NCBI GenBank assembly: GCA_963575745.1 | Contig: CAUYUJ010021141.1 | Coordinates: forward strand, 80,072-144,071 | DNA: 64,000 nucleotides | Direction of reading: 5' to 3' | From: Prorocentrum cordatum | Taxonomy: Eukaryota > Sar > Dinophyceae > Prorocentrales > Prorocentraceae | In this document: piece by piece, positions 45,843-55,039 of the stretch | Layout of the letters: every line of letters starts with the position of its first letter | Position numbering within the stretch: the first letter of the stretch is position 1 | The notes under the pieces: generated by a model | What the model saw: only the letters and a program-made list of their open reading frames with translations | What the model was told of the DNA's origin: nothing | Databases searched by the model: none | Translations under genes and position numbers: made by a program

Positions 45843-46590
45843 TCTCGAGGGGGGGTGGCCCCTCACCGCGGCCGCTATGCACGACGGTCGCCCAGGGCAT
45901 AGCAGGCGTGGCATTTTCTCGACACCATCAGGGGTGCGCAGGGGGTGGTCCCTCACCGCGGCCGCTATGCACGACGGTCGCCCAGGGCATAGCAGGCGTA
46001 GCATTTTCTCGACTCCATAGGGGGTGCGCAAGAGGGTGGCCCCTCACCGCGGCCGCTATACACGACGGTCGTCCAGGGCAAAGCAGGCGCGGCATTTCCT
46101 CGACACCATAGGGGGTGCACAGGGGGTGGTCGCTCACCGCGGCCGCTATGCACGACGGTCGCCCAGGGCATAGCAGGCGCGGCACTTTTGGGGTGCGCAA
46201 GGGGTGGCCCCTCACCGCGGCCGCTATACACGACGGTCGTCCAGGGCATAGCAGGCGTGGCATTTCCTCGCCACCATAAGGGGGTGCACAGGGGGTGGTC
46301 CCTCACCGCGGCCGCTATGCGCGACTGTCGTCCAGGGCATCGCAGGCGTGGCATTTTCTCGACGCCATAGGGGGCGCGCAGGGGGTGGTCCCTCACCGCG
46401 GCCACTATGCACGACGGTCGTCCAGTGCATAGCAGGCGTTGTACTTTCTCGACACCATAGAGGGTGCGCAGGGGGTGGTCCCTCACCACGGCTACAATGC
46501 ACGACGGTCGTCCACGGCATAGCAAGCGTGGCGCTTTCTCCACGCCATGCGGGGTGCGCAAGGGGTGGTCCCTCACCGGGTCGAATCTGT
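45843..46590 (+). repeat. ~91-bp tandem repeat, 9 units, NotI site in many
   Basis: Unit: GGGGTGGTCCCTCACCGCGG, CCGCTATGCACGACGGTCG, CCCAGGGCATAGCAGGCG, TGGCATTTTCTCGACACCAT, AGGGGGTGCGCA. Starts of CCTCACCG fall at 45861, 45951, 46042, 46132, 46210, 46301, 46391, 46481 and 46571. One unit is 13 bp short. GCGGCCGC occurs in most units. Confidence 0.93.
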
Positions 46591-46859
46591 CCTCGATGGA
46601 GGGTAGAAGTCTAGGAAGAGGGAGGAGTTTCAAGCAATATGGCGTTGGATGGCACACAGGGGGACATTTACGATGAGGGCTCAGAACGCAGAACTGCGCA
46701 TATATTATGAACAGAAGCAAACACGCAGGATTTAGATTAAGTTTGTCGGGTTCCTCGGGAGCGTAATTTTTTTTCTTCGTCGTGGAATGGTGCGTCCACG
46801 TGAACCACTCCGCGCTCGCGGATTTTTTTGTTATTTGTATTTAATACACACATATTTAT
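46591..46859. other. No gene recognised
   Basis: Unique sequence between two tandem arrays. Confidence 0.4.
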
Positions 46860-47700
46860 ATATACATGATGCTGATGCTGATTATGGTGGTGGTGATGAT
46901 GATGGTGATGGTGATGGTGTACCGGTGATGATATTGATGATGATGTTGGTGATGATGCTGCTGATGATGATGGTGTCCCGATGATGTGGATGATGATGTT
47001 GGTGGTGATGATGATAAAGAGCTGATGATGATGATGGTGTCCCGATGTTGTTGATGATGTTGACGATGACAACGATGGTGACCATGATGGTGTCCCGATG
47101 ATGATGATGCTGATGGTGGTGATGACGATGGCTGTGTCTCGCTGGTGATGTTGATGATGTTGTTGATGATGAGATGACGATGATGTTGATGTTTCTGCCC
47201 GTTGTTGTTGATGATGATGCTGGTAATGATGATGCTGCTGATGGTGATTATGGTATCCCGATGATGATGCTTATGACGGTGGTGATGATGATGGTGATGG
47301 TGATGGCGTACCGATGATGAGATTGATGATGATGTTGTTGACGATGATGATGCTGATGATGATGGTGTCCCGATGATGTTGATGATGCTGTTGATTACGA
47401 TGTTGATTACATGATGATGATGATGGTGTCCCGATCTTGTTGATAATGTTGCCGATGGCAATGATGGTGACCATGATGATGTCCCGATGATGACGATGAT
47501 GAAGATGATGGTGGTAATGACGAAGGCTGTGTGCCGATGGTGATGATGATGGCGTTGCTGACTATGATGGGACGGTGATGGGGATGATGATGATGGCCTG
47601 ATGATGATGGCGTTTATGATGATGACGATGATGCTGATGATGACGACAGTGTCCCGATGACGATGAAAATGCTAGTGTTGGTGATGATGATGATGTCGTT
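46860..47700 (+). repeat. GAT-rich higher-order repeat (GTGTCCCGATGATG)
   Basis: GATGATG microsatellite punctuated about ten times by GTGTCCCGATGATG or GTACCGATGATG at intervals of about 50-110 bp. Translations are His/Ser/Ile artefacts. Confidence 0.88.
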
Positions 47701-47890
47701 GAATGTTAGATCGATTGTGATATCGGTAGTGAGATCGATAGTGAGACCGAATGTGAGATCGATTGTGAGATAGATAATCAGATCATTTGTGAGACCGAGC
47801 GAATGATATATATCGAGTGAGATCGATTGTGAGATCGATCGAGTGAGATCGATCGAGCGAGACCGATAGTGAGATGGATAGTGAGACGAA
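47701..47890 (+). repeat. GTGAGATCGAT short tandem repeat
   Basis: About a dozen degenerate 11-12 bp units (GTGAGATCGATT, GTGAGACCGAGC). Confidence 0.85.
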
Positions 47891-47954
47891 CGAAGAGACT
47901 CTGCCCCCCCCGCCCCCCCCCCCCGAACCTCCTTATCGCCCGAAGGGTGGCGTA

Positions 47955-48036
47955 TAGGAGTATATATTTATATCTATATATAAAAATATATATACAAATA
48001 TATGAATATATATAAATATATATATATATATATGTC
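47955..48036 (+). repeat. (TA)n tract
   Basis: TATATATA with AAATATAT interruptions. Confidence 0.9.
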
Positions 48037-48039
48037 ACA

Positions 48040-48330
48040 AGTTTTCTTCCGCTGATGAGTTCCCCAGGTCTCCGCAGAAAAGGCAGCTACTGCGCAGAAG
48101 GCAAAGGCGCCGCAGGAACGCGCTGCAGCCGCGCAGGAGTAGGGCAACGGTCGCAGCGGGAATTTGTACTGGATCGACCACAAGCGGCACTCCAGTGCTG
48201 CGTCCGGGCCCAGCCTCTCGATTTGGCGTTGGGTGGCGCAGTCCTCACCTCCGATTATCTCGTCACGCCGCCAGGTCTTGCGCTCGGTAGATCTATTGTG
48301 CATCTTGCCGAACGTCTCATTCCCATCCAT
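48040..48330 (-). CDS. Unrecognised minus-strand ORF
   Basis: Starting at 48330 it reads MDGNETFGKMHNRSTERKTW, RRDEIIGGEDCATQRQIERL, then becomes Cys/Ala-rich and runs into the TA tract. The first 50 residues have a plausible charged, non-repetitive composition and could be an exon; the rest is doubtful. No family recognised and no splice sites assigned. Confidence 0.2.
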
Positions 48331-48700
48331 CGCGCGAACGCAAATCGCCGGAACAACTGCAGTAGGACACTAAGAAACAACATGCTTCGGGCCAGCATAA
48401 CTGCAACAAAAACAACGGCGTCGACGACGACGACGACGGCGATTCCGATGGCGATGGCCATGGCGATGGCGACGGTGATGTGTACTACATAACTGTATGG
48501 CATGCTTAGTTTGTTAGGTATAAGCATGACATAAGCATGGCGTAGCTATCGCGTGTACAAGATAAATATGTCATAATTGCGGGTGTACTTATCTATTCGC
48601 AAACGCAAATGTGCACGCATTAGGTTTAGCATGCGCATGCATTCTCTTCTAAGGTGTACTGCCTGTGTTTTCATGGAGGTAACTATCGGCTTATTTTATC
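48331..48700. other. No gene recognised
   Basis: ACG/GCG triplets at 48415-48475, then AT-richer unique sequence. Confidence 0.45.
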
Positions 48701-48704
48701 AGCT

Positions 48705-49400
48705 TTCTGGGCTACTGGGCTGACCCTGGGGCGCGCCGGGGCGCTTCCCCCGCCCTGCGCGCCCCTGGCCCCCTGGTCTTCCTGACCTCGGAAGCCCCGG
48801 AGGCATCTGAGGGCCCGGAACCATCTGCGAGGAACCAGGGTGGCCCCAAGAAGCCCCCCTGCCGCCTCGCCCCCCCCCCCGGGAATGGCCCGGGGACGCG
48901 GCGTTGCGTCGGCGGCCAGGCTGAACGACTGCGCCGGCGGAAGAGCACGCGCAGGGCGTGCAAATGCGAATTCAGCCGCAATGCGCGGGGGAGAGAGGAG
49001 GCGCGCCTGGCGATGGCAGGAGGGGGGCGGAAGCCGGGCCCGCCCAGAGCGAAGCCGGGCGGCGGCGGGAGGTGCGCCGGGGCCGGGCGCCAACGGCGGC
49101 GGGGCGGCGGATGGGGGGGGGGGGGCCGCAGGCCGTGCTGGGGGAGTGGTGCCCAGCAAAGGCTGGCGCGCAGGCGCGCGCGCAACGCCGGGGGCCACGC
49201 GATGCCGAGGTGGCGTGGGCCACGAGGGCGCCCGGGCTGGCGGCGACCAGCGCGGGGCCGCCGGCCTGAAAACCAAGCAATGCGAGGGCGCGCGGGGCAG
49301 GTCGCGGGCGGCGGATCCAGCCCGATCCCCAGGCGGAAAGGGGGGGCGGGGAGGGCGGCCCTGTCTCGGGCGGAGGCCGCAAAACCCACAGGTCCGGTGT
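48705..49400. other. Extremely GC-rich stretch
   Basis: Long ORFs exist on both strands (204 and 244 aa) but are Pro/Arg/Ala/Gly artefacts of G+C runs. Possibly a CpG-island-like segment; no gene supported. Confidence 0.5.
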
Positions 49401-49407
49401 GACAGCT

Positions 49408-49436
49408 TTTCTGTCACGAAATTTTTCGTGACAATA
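49408..49436. repeat. Short hairpin
   Basis: TGTCACGAAATTTTTCGTGACA is palindromic apart from a three-base centre (left half TGTCACGAA). Further GTGACAA sequence follows at 49468. Confidence 0.7.
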
Positions 49437-49804
49437 TTTGGTCACGCGCAGTAGGTGCCAGCAGGCAGTGACAACATTTTGTCGCGCCATTTTCTGTGAT
49501 CGCTGTTTTCTGTGCGCAACGCACAAAAAGTTTTATTTTCTATGTTCTGTTGCATCTTAAATGTAACATATGAATGTTGCGCGCGATGCCATCGCATGTT
49601 GATCATTGCAGCAGTTCGATTCGCATTGCTGTCAATCGTTATGATTTCCTTGCGTTCATTGCGGATAAGAGTGAGGTTATGACATGGCTGCGGTAACGCA
49701 GGCGCAAATCACACGCGAGCCGCGGGCCACGGTACGCGTCGCGAGCGAGACGCGGGCAGGTCGCGAGCGACTCGAAATACAAATTACGAAATTGTCCAAC
49801 ATAA

Positions 49805-50060
49805 CGCGGAGGAGGGAGAGGAGGGAGAGGAGGGGGAGGAAGAGGAGGAGGAGGAGGAGGAGGGCGAGGACAAGGAGGATTAGGAAGAGGAGGATAAGGA
49901 TTGAAATGGAGATAAGGATGGAACGGGGGAGGAGGAGGAGGAGGAGGAAGAAGAGGATGAGGAGACGGAGATGGAGGAGGAAGAGGCGGAAGAAGAGGGA
50001 AGGAGAAAGAGAAGGAGGAGGAGGAGGAGGAGGAGGAGGAGGAGGAGGAAGAGGAGGCGG
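49805..50060 (+). repeat. GGA/GAG purine tract
   Basis: GAGGAGGAGG with GATAAGGAT interruptions over about 255 bp. Like the sense-strand purine tracts of the nearby introns. Confidence 0.85.
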
Positions 50061-50180
50061 CGGCGACGGCGGGCGCCCTCGAGGCGGCGCGCCCCTGGGG
50101 CCAGAACGCGCCCACAACTAACGAGCGACGAAGCGCCCACCTCACATCGAGGGCGCCAGGCCTGCAAGCCACATCACCGC

Positions 50181-50222
50181 CGCGTCACCGATGTCACCGA
50201 TATCGGTGACATCGGTGACGCG
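50181..50222. repeat. Perfect 42-bp palindrome (GTCACCGAT family), copy 1
   Basis: Left half CGCGTCACCGATGTCACCGAT, centred between 50201 and 50202, is followed by its exact reverse complement. Part of the family at 52178, 53701, 58800 and 61633. Confidence 0.93.
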
Positions 50223-50345
50223 CCAGATGCGACCTGGCTGGTGTCCTTCAGCGGGGCGGTGCGTTTCGGTGATCGTTGTCGGATGGTTGCGCGCAGGGCG
50301 CACACTATCAAAGCGACGGTGGGCAGGCGGACGAACTTGCAACAA

Positions 50346-50795
50346 TATCGGCGATGCGATCGGGGACCCAAAACCTAAGAACCTGAGGCATCATGCATCG
50401 ATTCGACGCCACAAATGTGCACCAAGTGATACCGACACATGTTATTCAAACGTCGGGTTCCCCCATCTTCGTCGTTGCCCCTTCGTTCATCCGTCTCCCC
50501 CTCATCTGCCTCATCGTCCCCCTTCATCCCCTCCTCCTCCTCATTGTCCTTATTTTCCTCCTCCCCCTCGTCGTCATCCCCTCTTCGTGAGGTTGGTCGT
50601 CCACCTCATCCGACCTGTTGAGTTGCGTTTGTCATCCTCCAGCTGCCCGTCCTTTCCTTCCCCCCTCTCATCCCCTGCGTCTGCGTCATCAAGATCCCCC
50701 CGCCCCCCGAGTTAAGCGAAACCGTTTTCTGCCAGTTCCAGCGCCTGGAGATGCCGCGTCGGCGCGATCGCTCAGCCGATCATGGCCTTTAAATC

Positions 50796-50858
<63 letters not shown>

Positions 50859-51285
50859 CGCTCGCGCTCGTGGCTGGGTTCTTCGGCCTGTCTCGCGCGC
50901 CGCGGCGATGGCGCAGATGCAGGGGGGGAGAGGGGGAGGGAACGGACTGGCAGTTGGAGGAGGAACAACGAAACTCAACTGGTCGGTCGTGGTGGAAGCC
51001 CAAACGGACGAAGAGGGGGAAAGGCGGAGGATGGGGAGGAGGAAGAGGAGGAGGAGGAAACGGAGGAAAAGGAGGAGGAGGATGAGGAGGAGGATGGGGG
51101 GAAGGGGGATGGTGAGGCAGAGGAGGGGGGGGGGCGGATGAGGGACGGGGCACCGACGAAGATGGGGAACCCGACGGTCGAATCAAATGTTTCGGCATCA
51201 GTTGGTACGCATGCGTGGCGTCGATTCGATGCATGCCGCCTCAAGTTCTTAAGTTGTGGGCTCCCGATCTCATCGACGATGCTCC
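50346..51285. repeat. Long imperfect inverted repeat around a (GA)n core
   Basis: Left arm 50346-50700 and right arm 50905-51285 are reverse complements with moderate divergence: GAACCTGAGGCATCATGCAT versus GAACTTGAGGCGGCATGCAT, CGTCGGGTTCCCCCATCTTC versus CGTCGGGTTCCCCATCTTCG, and matching CTGTTGAGTTGCGTTTGTC-like ends. The centre holds a (GA)n run at 50799-50857. Each arm contains a purine-rich tract flanked by coding-like DNA (QLEEEQRNSTGRSWWKPKR on the plus arm), so two inverted copies of an exon-intron-exon segment are possible. Confidence 0.75.
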
Positions 51286-52170
51286 CCTTTCGGTCCCCCT
51301 GCTGATGCCGCGTACGTTGTCTTGTGATCGGGGTTATCCGAAGATTTGCGTTTGCTGTCTCGCGCATCGGGTTCGGCTGCTTTATGATTATTCGGATCGT
51401 TTGTATGCATGTTGCGTTGCTCATCGTGCGTTGGCTGCAGTTTCTCGGCATCGGTTGGCTGCTTCGGGGTCGCAAACAGTATGGGTGGTGTGTCGAAGCA
51501 CATGTGCGCCGCTGGCAACGGGCTGTCGAATGCATGGTGTTCAAGATTGTCGATGCCAACTGGCGTGTTCAATGTGATCCCGCCCCAGCCTCATCGAGAG
51601 AATTGCCGCGAGCTGGTCGACCATGTCACGCGGCATGCCGATCGGATTTGTAAACCCCACGTCGCCATCAGTGATGGCCCCAACGTTATCAGTCCAGCGT
51701 GCGAACCTTCAAACCACTCGGCAAAACCTTCGAGCTGAGACGGTGGGGCGGGATCGAGTAATTGTGACCCATAACAAAGTTGACGCGTTGCCCCAGTGGG
51801 GCATGAGAGGGACAAGGCTGACGGAGAAGGGATTTGGGAGGGAGGGGCGATGAGGGCGAACAGGAACGAGCGCATGAGGAAAACTGAGGATGGGTTCACC
51901 ACGATCCAGACGCGAGGCAGACTAAGATTTCTGACGCCGCGTGGCCTGCGTTGCCCCAGCTGGTCATTCAGATACCCCCCATTGAGATCACGAGGCGCGT
52001 CGCGTATCCAGGGGCCCTGGACGCTATATATGCAAACAGTGACACCTACGCGAACGGCCGCGCAAAACTGTCGTGTCATCTAAATTGCGATGCCATGGTG
52101 CCCCAACAAACGATGCCGCGCACCGAAACGCCCCTCACCCCCGCTCGAAAGACACGGACTAGGAGGGGCC
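51286..52170. other. No gene recognised
   Basis: A minus-strand frame at 51591-52079 (162 aa, with GFAEWFEGSHAGLITLGPSL) looks moderately protein-like and lies downstream of the methyltransferase-like gene, so it could hold its further exon. Unproven. Confidence 0.4.
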
Positions 52171-52177
52171 ATCACCG

Positions 52178-52220
52178 CACAGTCACCGATGTCACCGATA
52201 TCGGTGACAGCGGTGACGTG
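52178..52220. repeat. GTCACCGAT palindrome, copy 2
   Basis: AGTCACCGATGTCACCGAT followed by ATCGGTGACAGCGGTGACGT; one clear internal mismatch. About 600 bases past the last splice donor of the methyltransferase-like gene. Confidence 0.88.
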
Positions 52221-52817
52221 CCACGCGTCGCTTGGTTGGCAATAGTCGGTGGATGTGGGGCGGAGGTGGTGTTGGGTGGTGTAGAATGTGCGTGTGTGTG
52301 TGCGTGTTACATGCGTCGTTCGTCGTTCGAGGCCAGATTGCCGCGCCAGGTGACGCGCGTGAAATGTCGCGGGATCGGATCTTGGGCGGGCGGGCCCCCG
52401 AATGCGATGGGGCGTCAGTGGGCGGGGGAGGGTTCAGCGGACCCATCATTGATATTGCATTGCTAGTGTTTGCCATGCAAGTTCGGAACTCGCCCGCAGG
52501 TCATTCGAAACGCGCGCCCAAGGCTGGCGCTGCATGCACGCCGAGCAGCTCGTGCCCGGCATCCTCGTCGCAGGCGGGCCGCTCTGAGGGGGGCGCGTTT
52601 GTTTGTGCTGTTGTTGCGTTCCTCATGGTGTTCGTCTTAATCAGCTTACCACCGTTCCCCTCCCATCTCATCCGCATCCCTGTTTCCCTCCTGAAAGTCA
52701 CACCATTCAACCCCGCGTTTCTTTACATCGGCGTTTCGTTCACGCGCCCCCCCCCAAGACCAGCTCGCATTCGCCCGTGGCTCACGATCGCGAGCTACGC
52801 GCAAACATCTCACGGAC

Positions 52818-54810
52818 CTGGCGGCCCGCCCGCCGACAGAATTGGCGAAAACGCTGACGCGATGGCGCTGGCAAAAGCTGCGCAAACACTATCTGGGTAT
52901 TCTGCAGATAAAGTAATGAGTGGCTTGACCCCAGACGTCCACCCTTTCTTGGACCAGCCCCCCTTGGAGTGCGTCCTGCGGGGCGTGCGGACAGTCAAAG
53001 CTTGCTTGCCGCCGTCCAGGCGATCGGTGGCTTGCTGCTTTGACCTGTACAGGGGCGTCAGAAGTGATTTCGGAAGAGTGCTCCAGATGGCCGTGGGCTT
53101 CATCGACAGGCCGCCCCATCCGCCCATCCAGAGAAACAGGTACTCGGACCTCGTGTTCGTCAGGGTTGCCCGTACGTTGCGATCAAAATAGAGCAGGCTC
53201 GCCAGCGGCTGTTCCACCGATGCGTAAATGCTCCTGGTCCCCGCCAGGAAGTAGAGGAAACACCTTCGTGGCTCCGATGGTCGACAACGCACCCCACGCA
53301 TATTCGATGCCCCCTCGCCATTATCATCCTCCTCCTCCCCCGCATCATCCCCCTCCCATTTATCTTCTTCAGTATCCTTCTCTTCCTCCTCTTCATCGCG
53401 CCCTCCTGTGCTCATAGCACGCCGTCGCCGTATATAATCGTCATCCTCACCGTCGCCCTCGCCATCCTTATCCTCGCATGCGTCGTCCTTCTCCGCCTCC
53501 TCCTGCCTCCCTCTCGCCTGTTCCCCCCCCCTCATCCTTATCCCCCGTCCGCCCCCCCACCCCGTACCACACTTCCACCCCCGCCACCATCCATGCCTCC
53601 ATGTGTCATGGCATCCCTCCAGGTCGGCGGGGTGACATCGATATGCGCAAGGTTACACGTTCAGTTCTTACCACCAGGATCAGCATGGATCATCGCATGC
53701 CGTCACCGATGTCACCGATAACGGTGACATCGGTGACGTTGGTGCGCCGCCAGACACGCTATCACACCAGAGAGATTACGTTCGTCACATTCTACAGCCC
53801 ACGGCGTTTTCGAGTTTGATCGAGGCCGATCCAGCCTGGTTGCGACGAGACCCCCGGAACGCAGCGCTGGGAGTGCGCACGTGCAGGGCCCTGGATAACC
53901 CCTTAGCGTTTAAGCGTCCCGACTGACATTGCCCTCGCCGTAAAGTTGGCGTGGAGAACGTCGGTCCGTGACGGTGTTCCTGTGGTATCGCCCCTCTTCC
54001 GTTTGGTGTGGCCTGTTGACAGCCCCAGCCACGTCTTGCACTCTGGCGCGAAGTGAACGGCGCCGAACGGGAGCACGGCGCACACCAGGTACATGGCGTA
54101 CAGCAGCCCAGCCTGCGAGGGCTTGCGACAGTCAGCGCAGTAACATCCCCATGTCATCTTCGTTATCATTCTCCCACACCTCCTCATTATCCTCCATGTC
54201 GGGCCCCCCCATCCTCATTCCCGTACATGCTCCACCTCCTCCTCATCATCCGTCTCTTGTTCCCCCTCCCCCTCCCCCCCCACCTCATCGTCCTCGTCTT
54301 TCCTCCACCCCCGCCTCATTCCTCATCCTCCACGTCCTCCACCTCATCGTCCTCCACGTCCTCCACCCCCGCCTCACTCCACGTCCCCCACCTCATCGTC
54401 CTCGTCTTTCCTCATTCCTCCCGAAGCGGTAGCGATGAGAGGGGTGGGGAAGTGTTTTGCCCGACGGGAGCCACGGTGCATATGTTCTGGGCGGCGCCGT
54501 CGTCGACTCGGTCGAAGGTGGCGCTCTTGTGGCCGGGCCTGGCGACGTGGAAAGAGATGCCAGCTTTCCCTGAAAACAGCTCTGCGAATACGAGCGAGCG
54601 GGGGATGGCGGCCATCGATCCCATCAAATAGTCGACGGCCGCGGAGAAGGCAATATCACTGCCGCCATCCTCGGAAAACATGATCTCTCGAATTCCATTC
54701 TTGGCAAGCGCTGCTGACCCAGCTGCTGCCCACTGCAGGCCATCAACCAGCGGTGGCTGCACCCCGTGCGCCGCCACCGCAGTACATTGCACGATGATCG
54801 TTGCCAGCAT
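52818..54810 (-). CDS. ELFSG-motif methyltransferase-like protein, three exons
   Basis: Exon A (54810-54475) encodes MLATIIVQCTAVAAHG ... RSLVFAELFSGKAGISFHVA, RPGHKSATFDRVDD, ending NICT|GT. Exon B (54112-53928) encodes AGLLYAMYLVCAVLPFGAVH, FAPECKTWLGLSTGHTKRKR, DVLHANFTARA. Exon C (53263-52818) encodes CFLYFLAGTRSIYASVEQPL, MKPTAIWSTLPKSLL, VSGVK-like TSGVKPLITLSAEYPDSVCA, ending CCAG|GTCCGTGAG. Phases 0 and 2 join exactly. The (V)AELFSG.....A..GH.....D block resembles the SAM-binding start of C5-type methyltransferases, and EQP..S continues a layout I know from a large unnamed dinoflagellate family; catalytic activity is not shown. An A-rich tract lies just upstream, so exon A may be internal with its true acceptor at GGGGTGCAG|CCACC. 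More 3' exons are likely. Confidence 0.72.
53264..53927 (-). other. Intron B of the methyltransferase-like gene
   Basis: GT (GTCAGTCGGG) to AG (CCACGAAG). The splice rebuilds an ATG (Met) codon across the junction. It contains palindrome copy 3 and, in its 3' half (53540-53280), a sense-strand GAGGATGAGGA-rich purine tract. Confidence 0.65.
53701..53738. repeat. GTCACCGAT palindrome, copy 3 (intronic)
   Basis: CGTCACCGATGTCACCGAT then AACGGTGACATCGGTGACG; one central mismatch. Lies in intron B. Confidence 0.9.
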
Positions 54811-54824
54811 CCGCCAGCAAAAAA

Positions 54825-54962
54825 AAACAAAAAATAAACCAAATAAAAGAAAAAAAAAAAAAAAGAAAGAAAAAAAAAAAAAAACAATAAAAAATAGAAA
54901 AAAAAAGAAAAAAAAACAAAACAAAGGAAAAAAAAACAAAAAATAACAAAAAAAAAAAGGAA
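54825..54962 (+). repeat. A-rich tract (T-rich on sense strand)
   Basis: About 135 bp of A runs with single C, G and T interruptions. On the coding strand it is a poly-T stretch ending some 15 bases before the exon A start codon, like an oversized polypyrimidine tract. Confidence 0.9.
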
Positions 54963-55039
54963 AAAAGGAGACAGATGCTCTCCCCGAGCGGAAAGAACGG
55001 GCAGATATTGAGCAGGTGCTGCAAATGAAATAAACTGAA

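Noticed and set aside
45843-46590. CRISPR-like array because of regular repeats
   Set aside because: Units are contiguous 91-bp tandem repeats without unique spacers, in a eukaryotic context.
48683-49454. 244-aa minus and 204-aa plus ORFs
   Set aside because: Extreme GC content suppresses stop codons; composition is Pro/Arg/Ala/Gly only and both strands are open.
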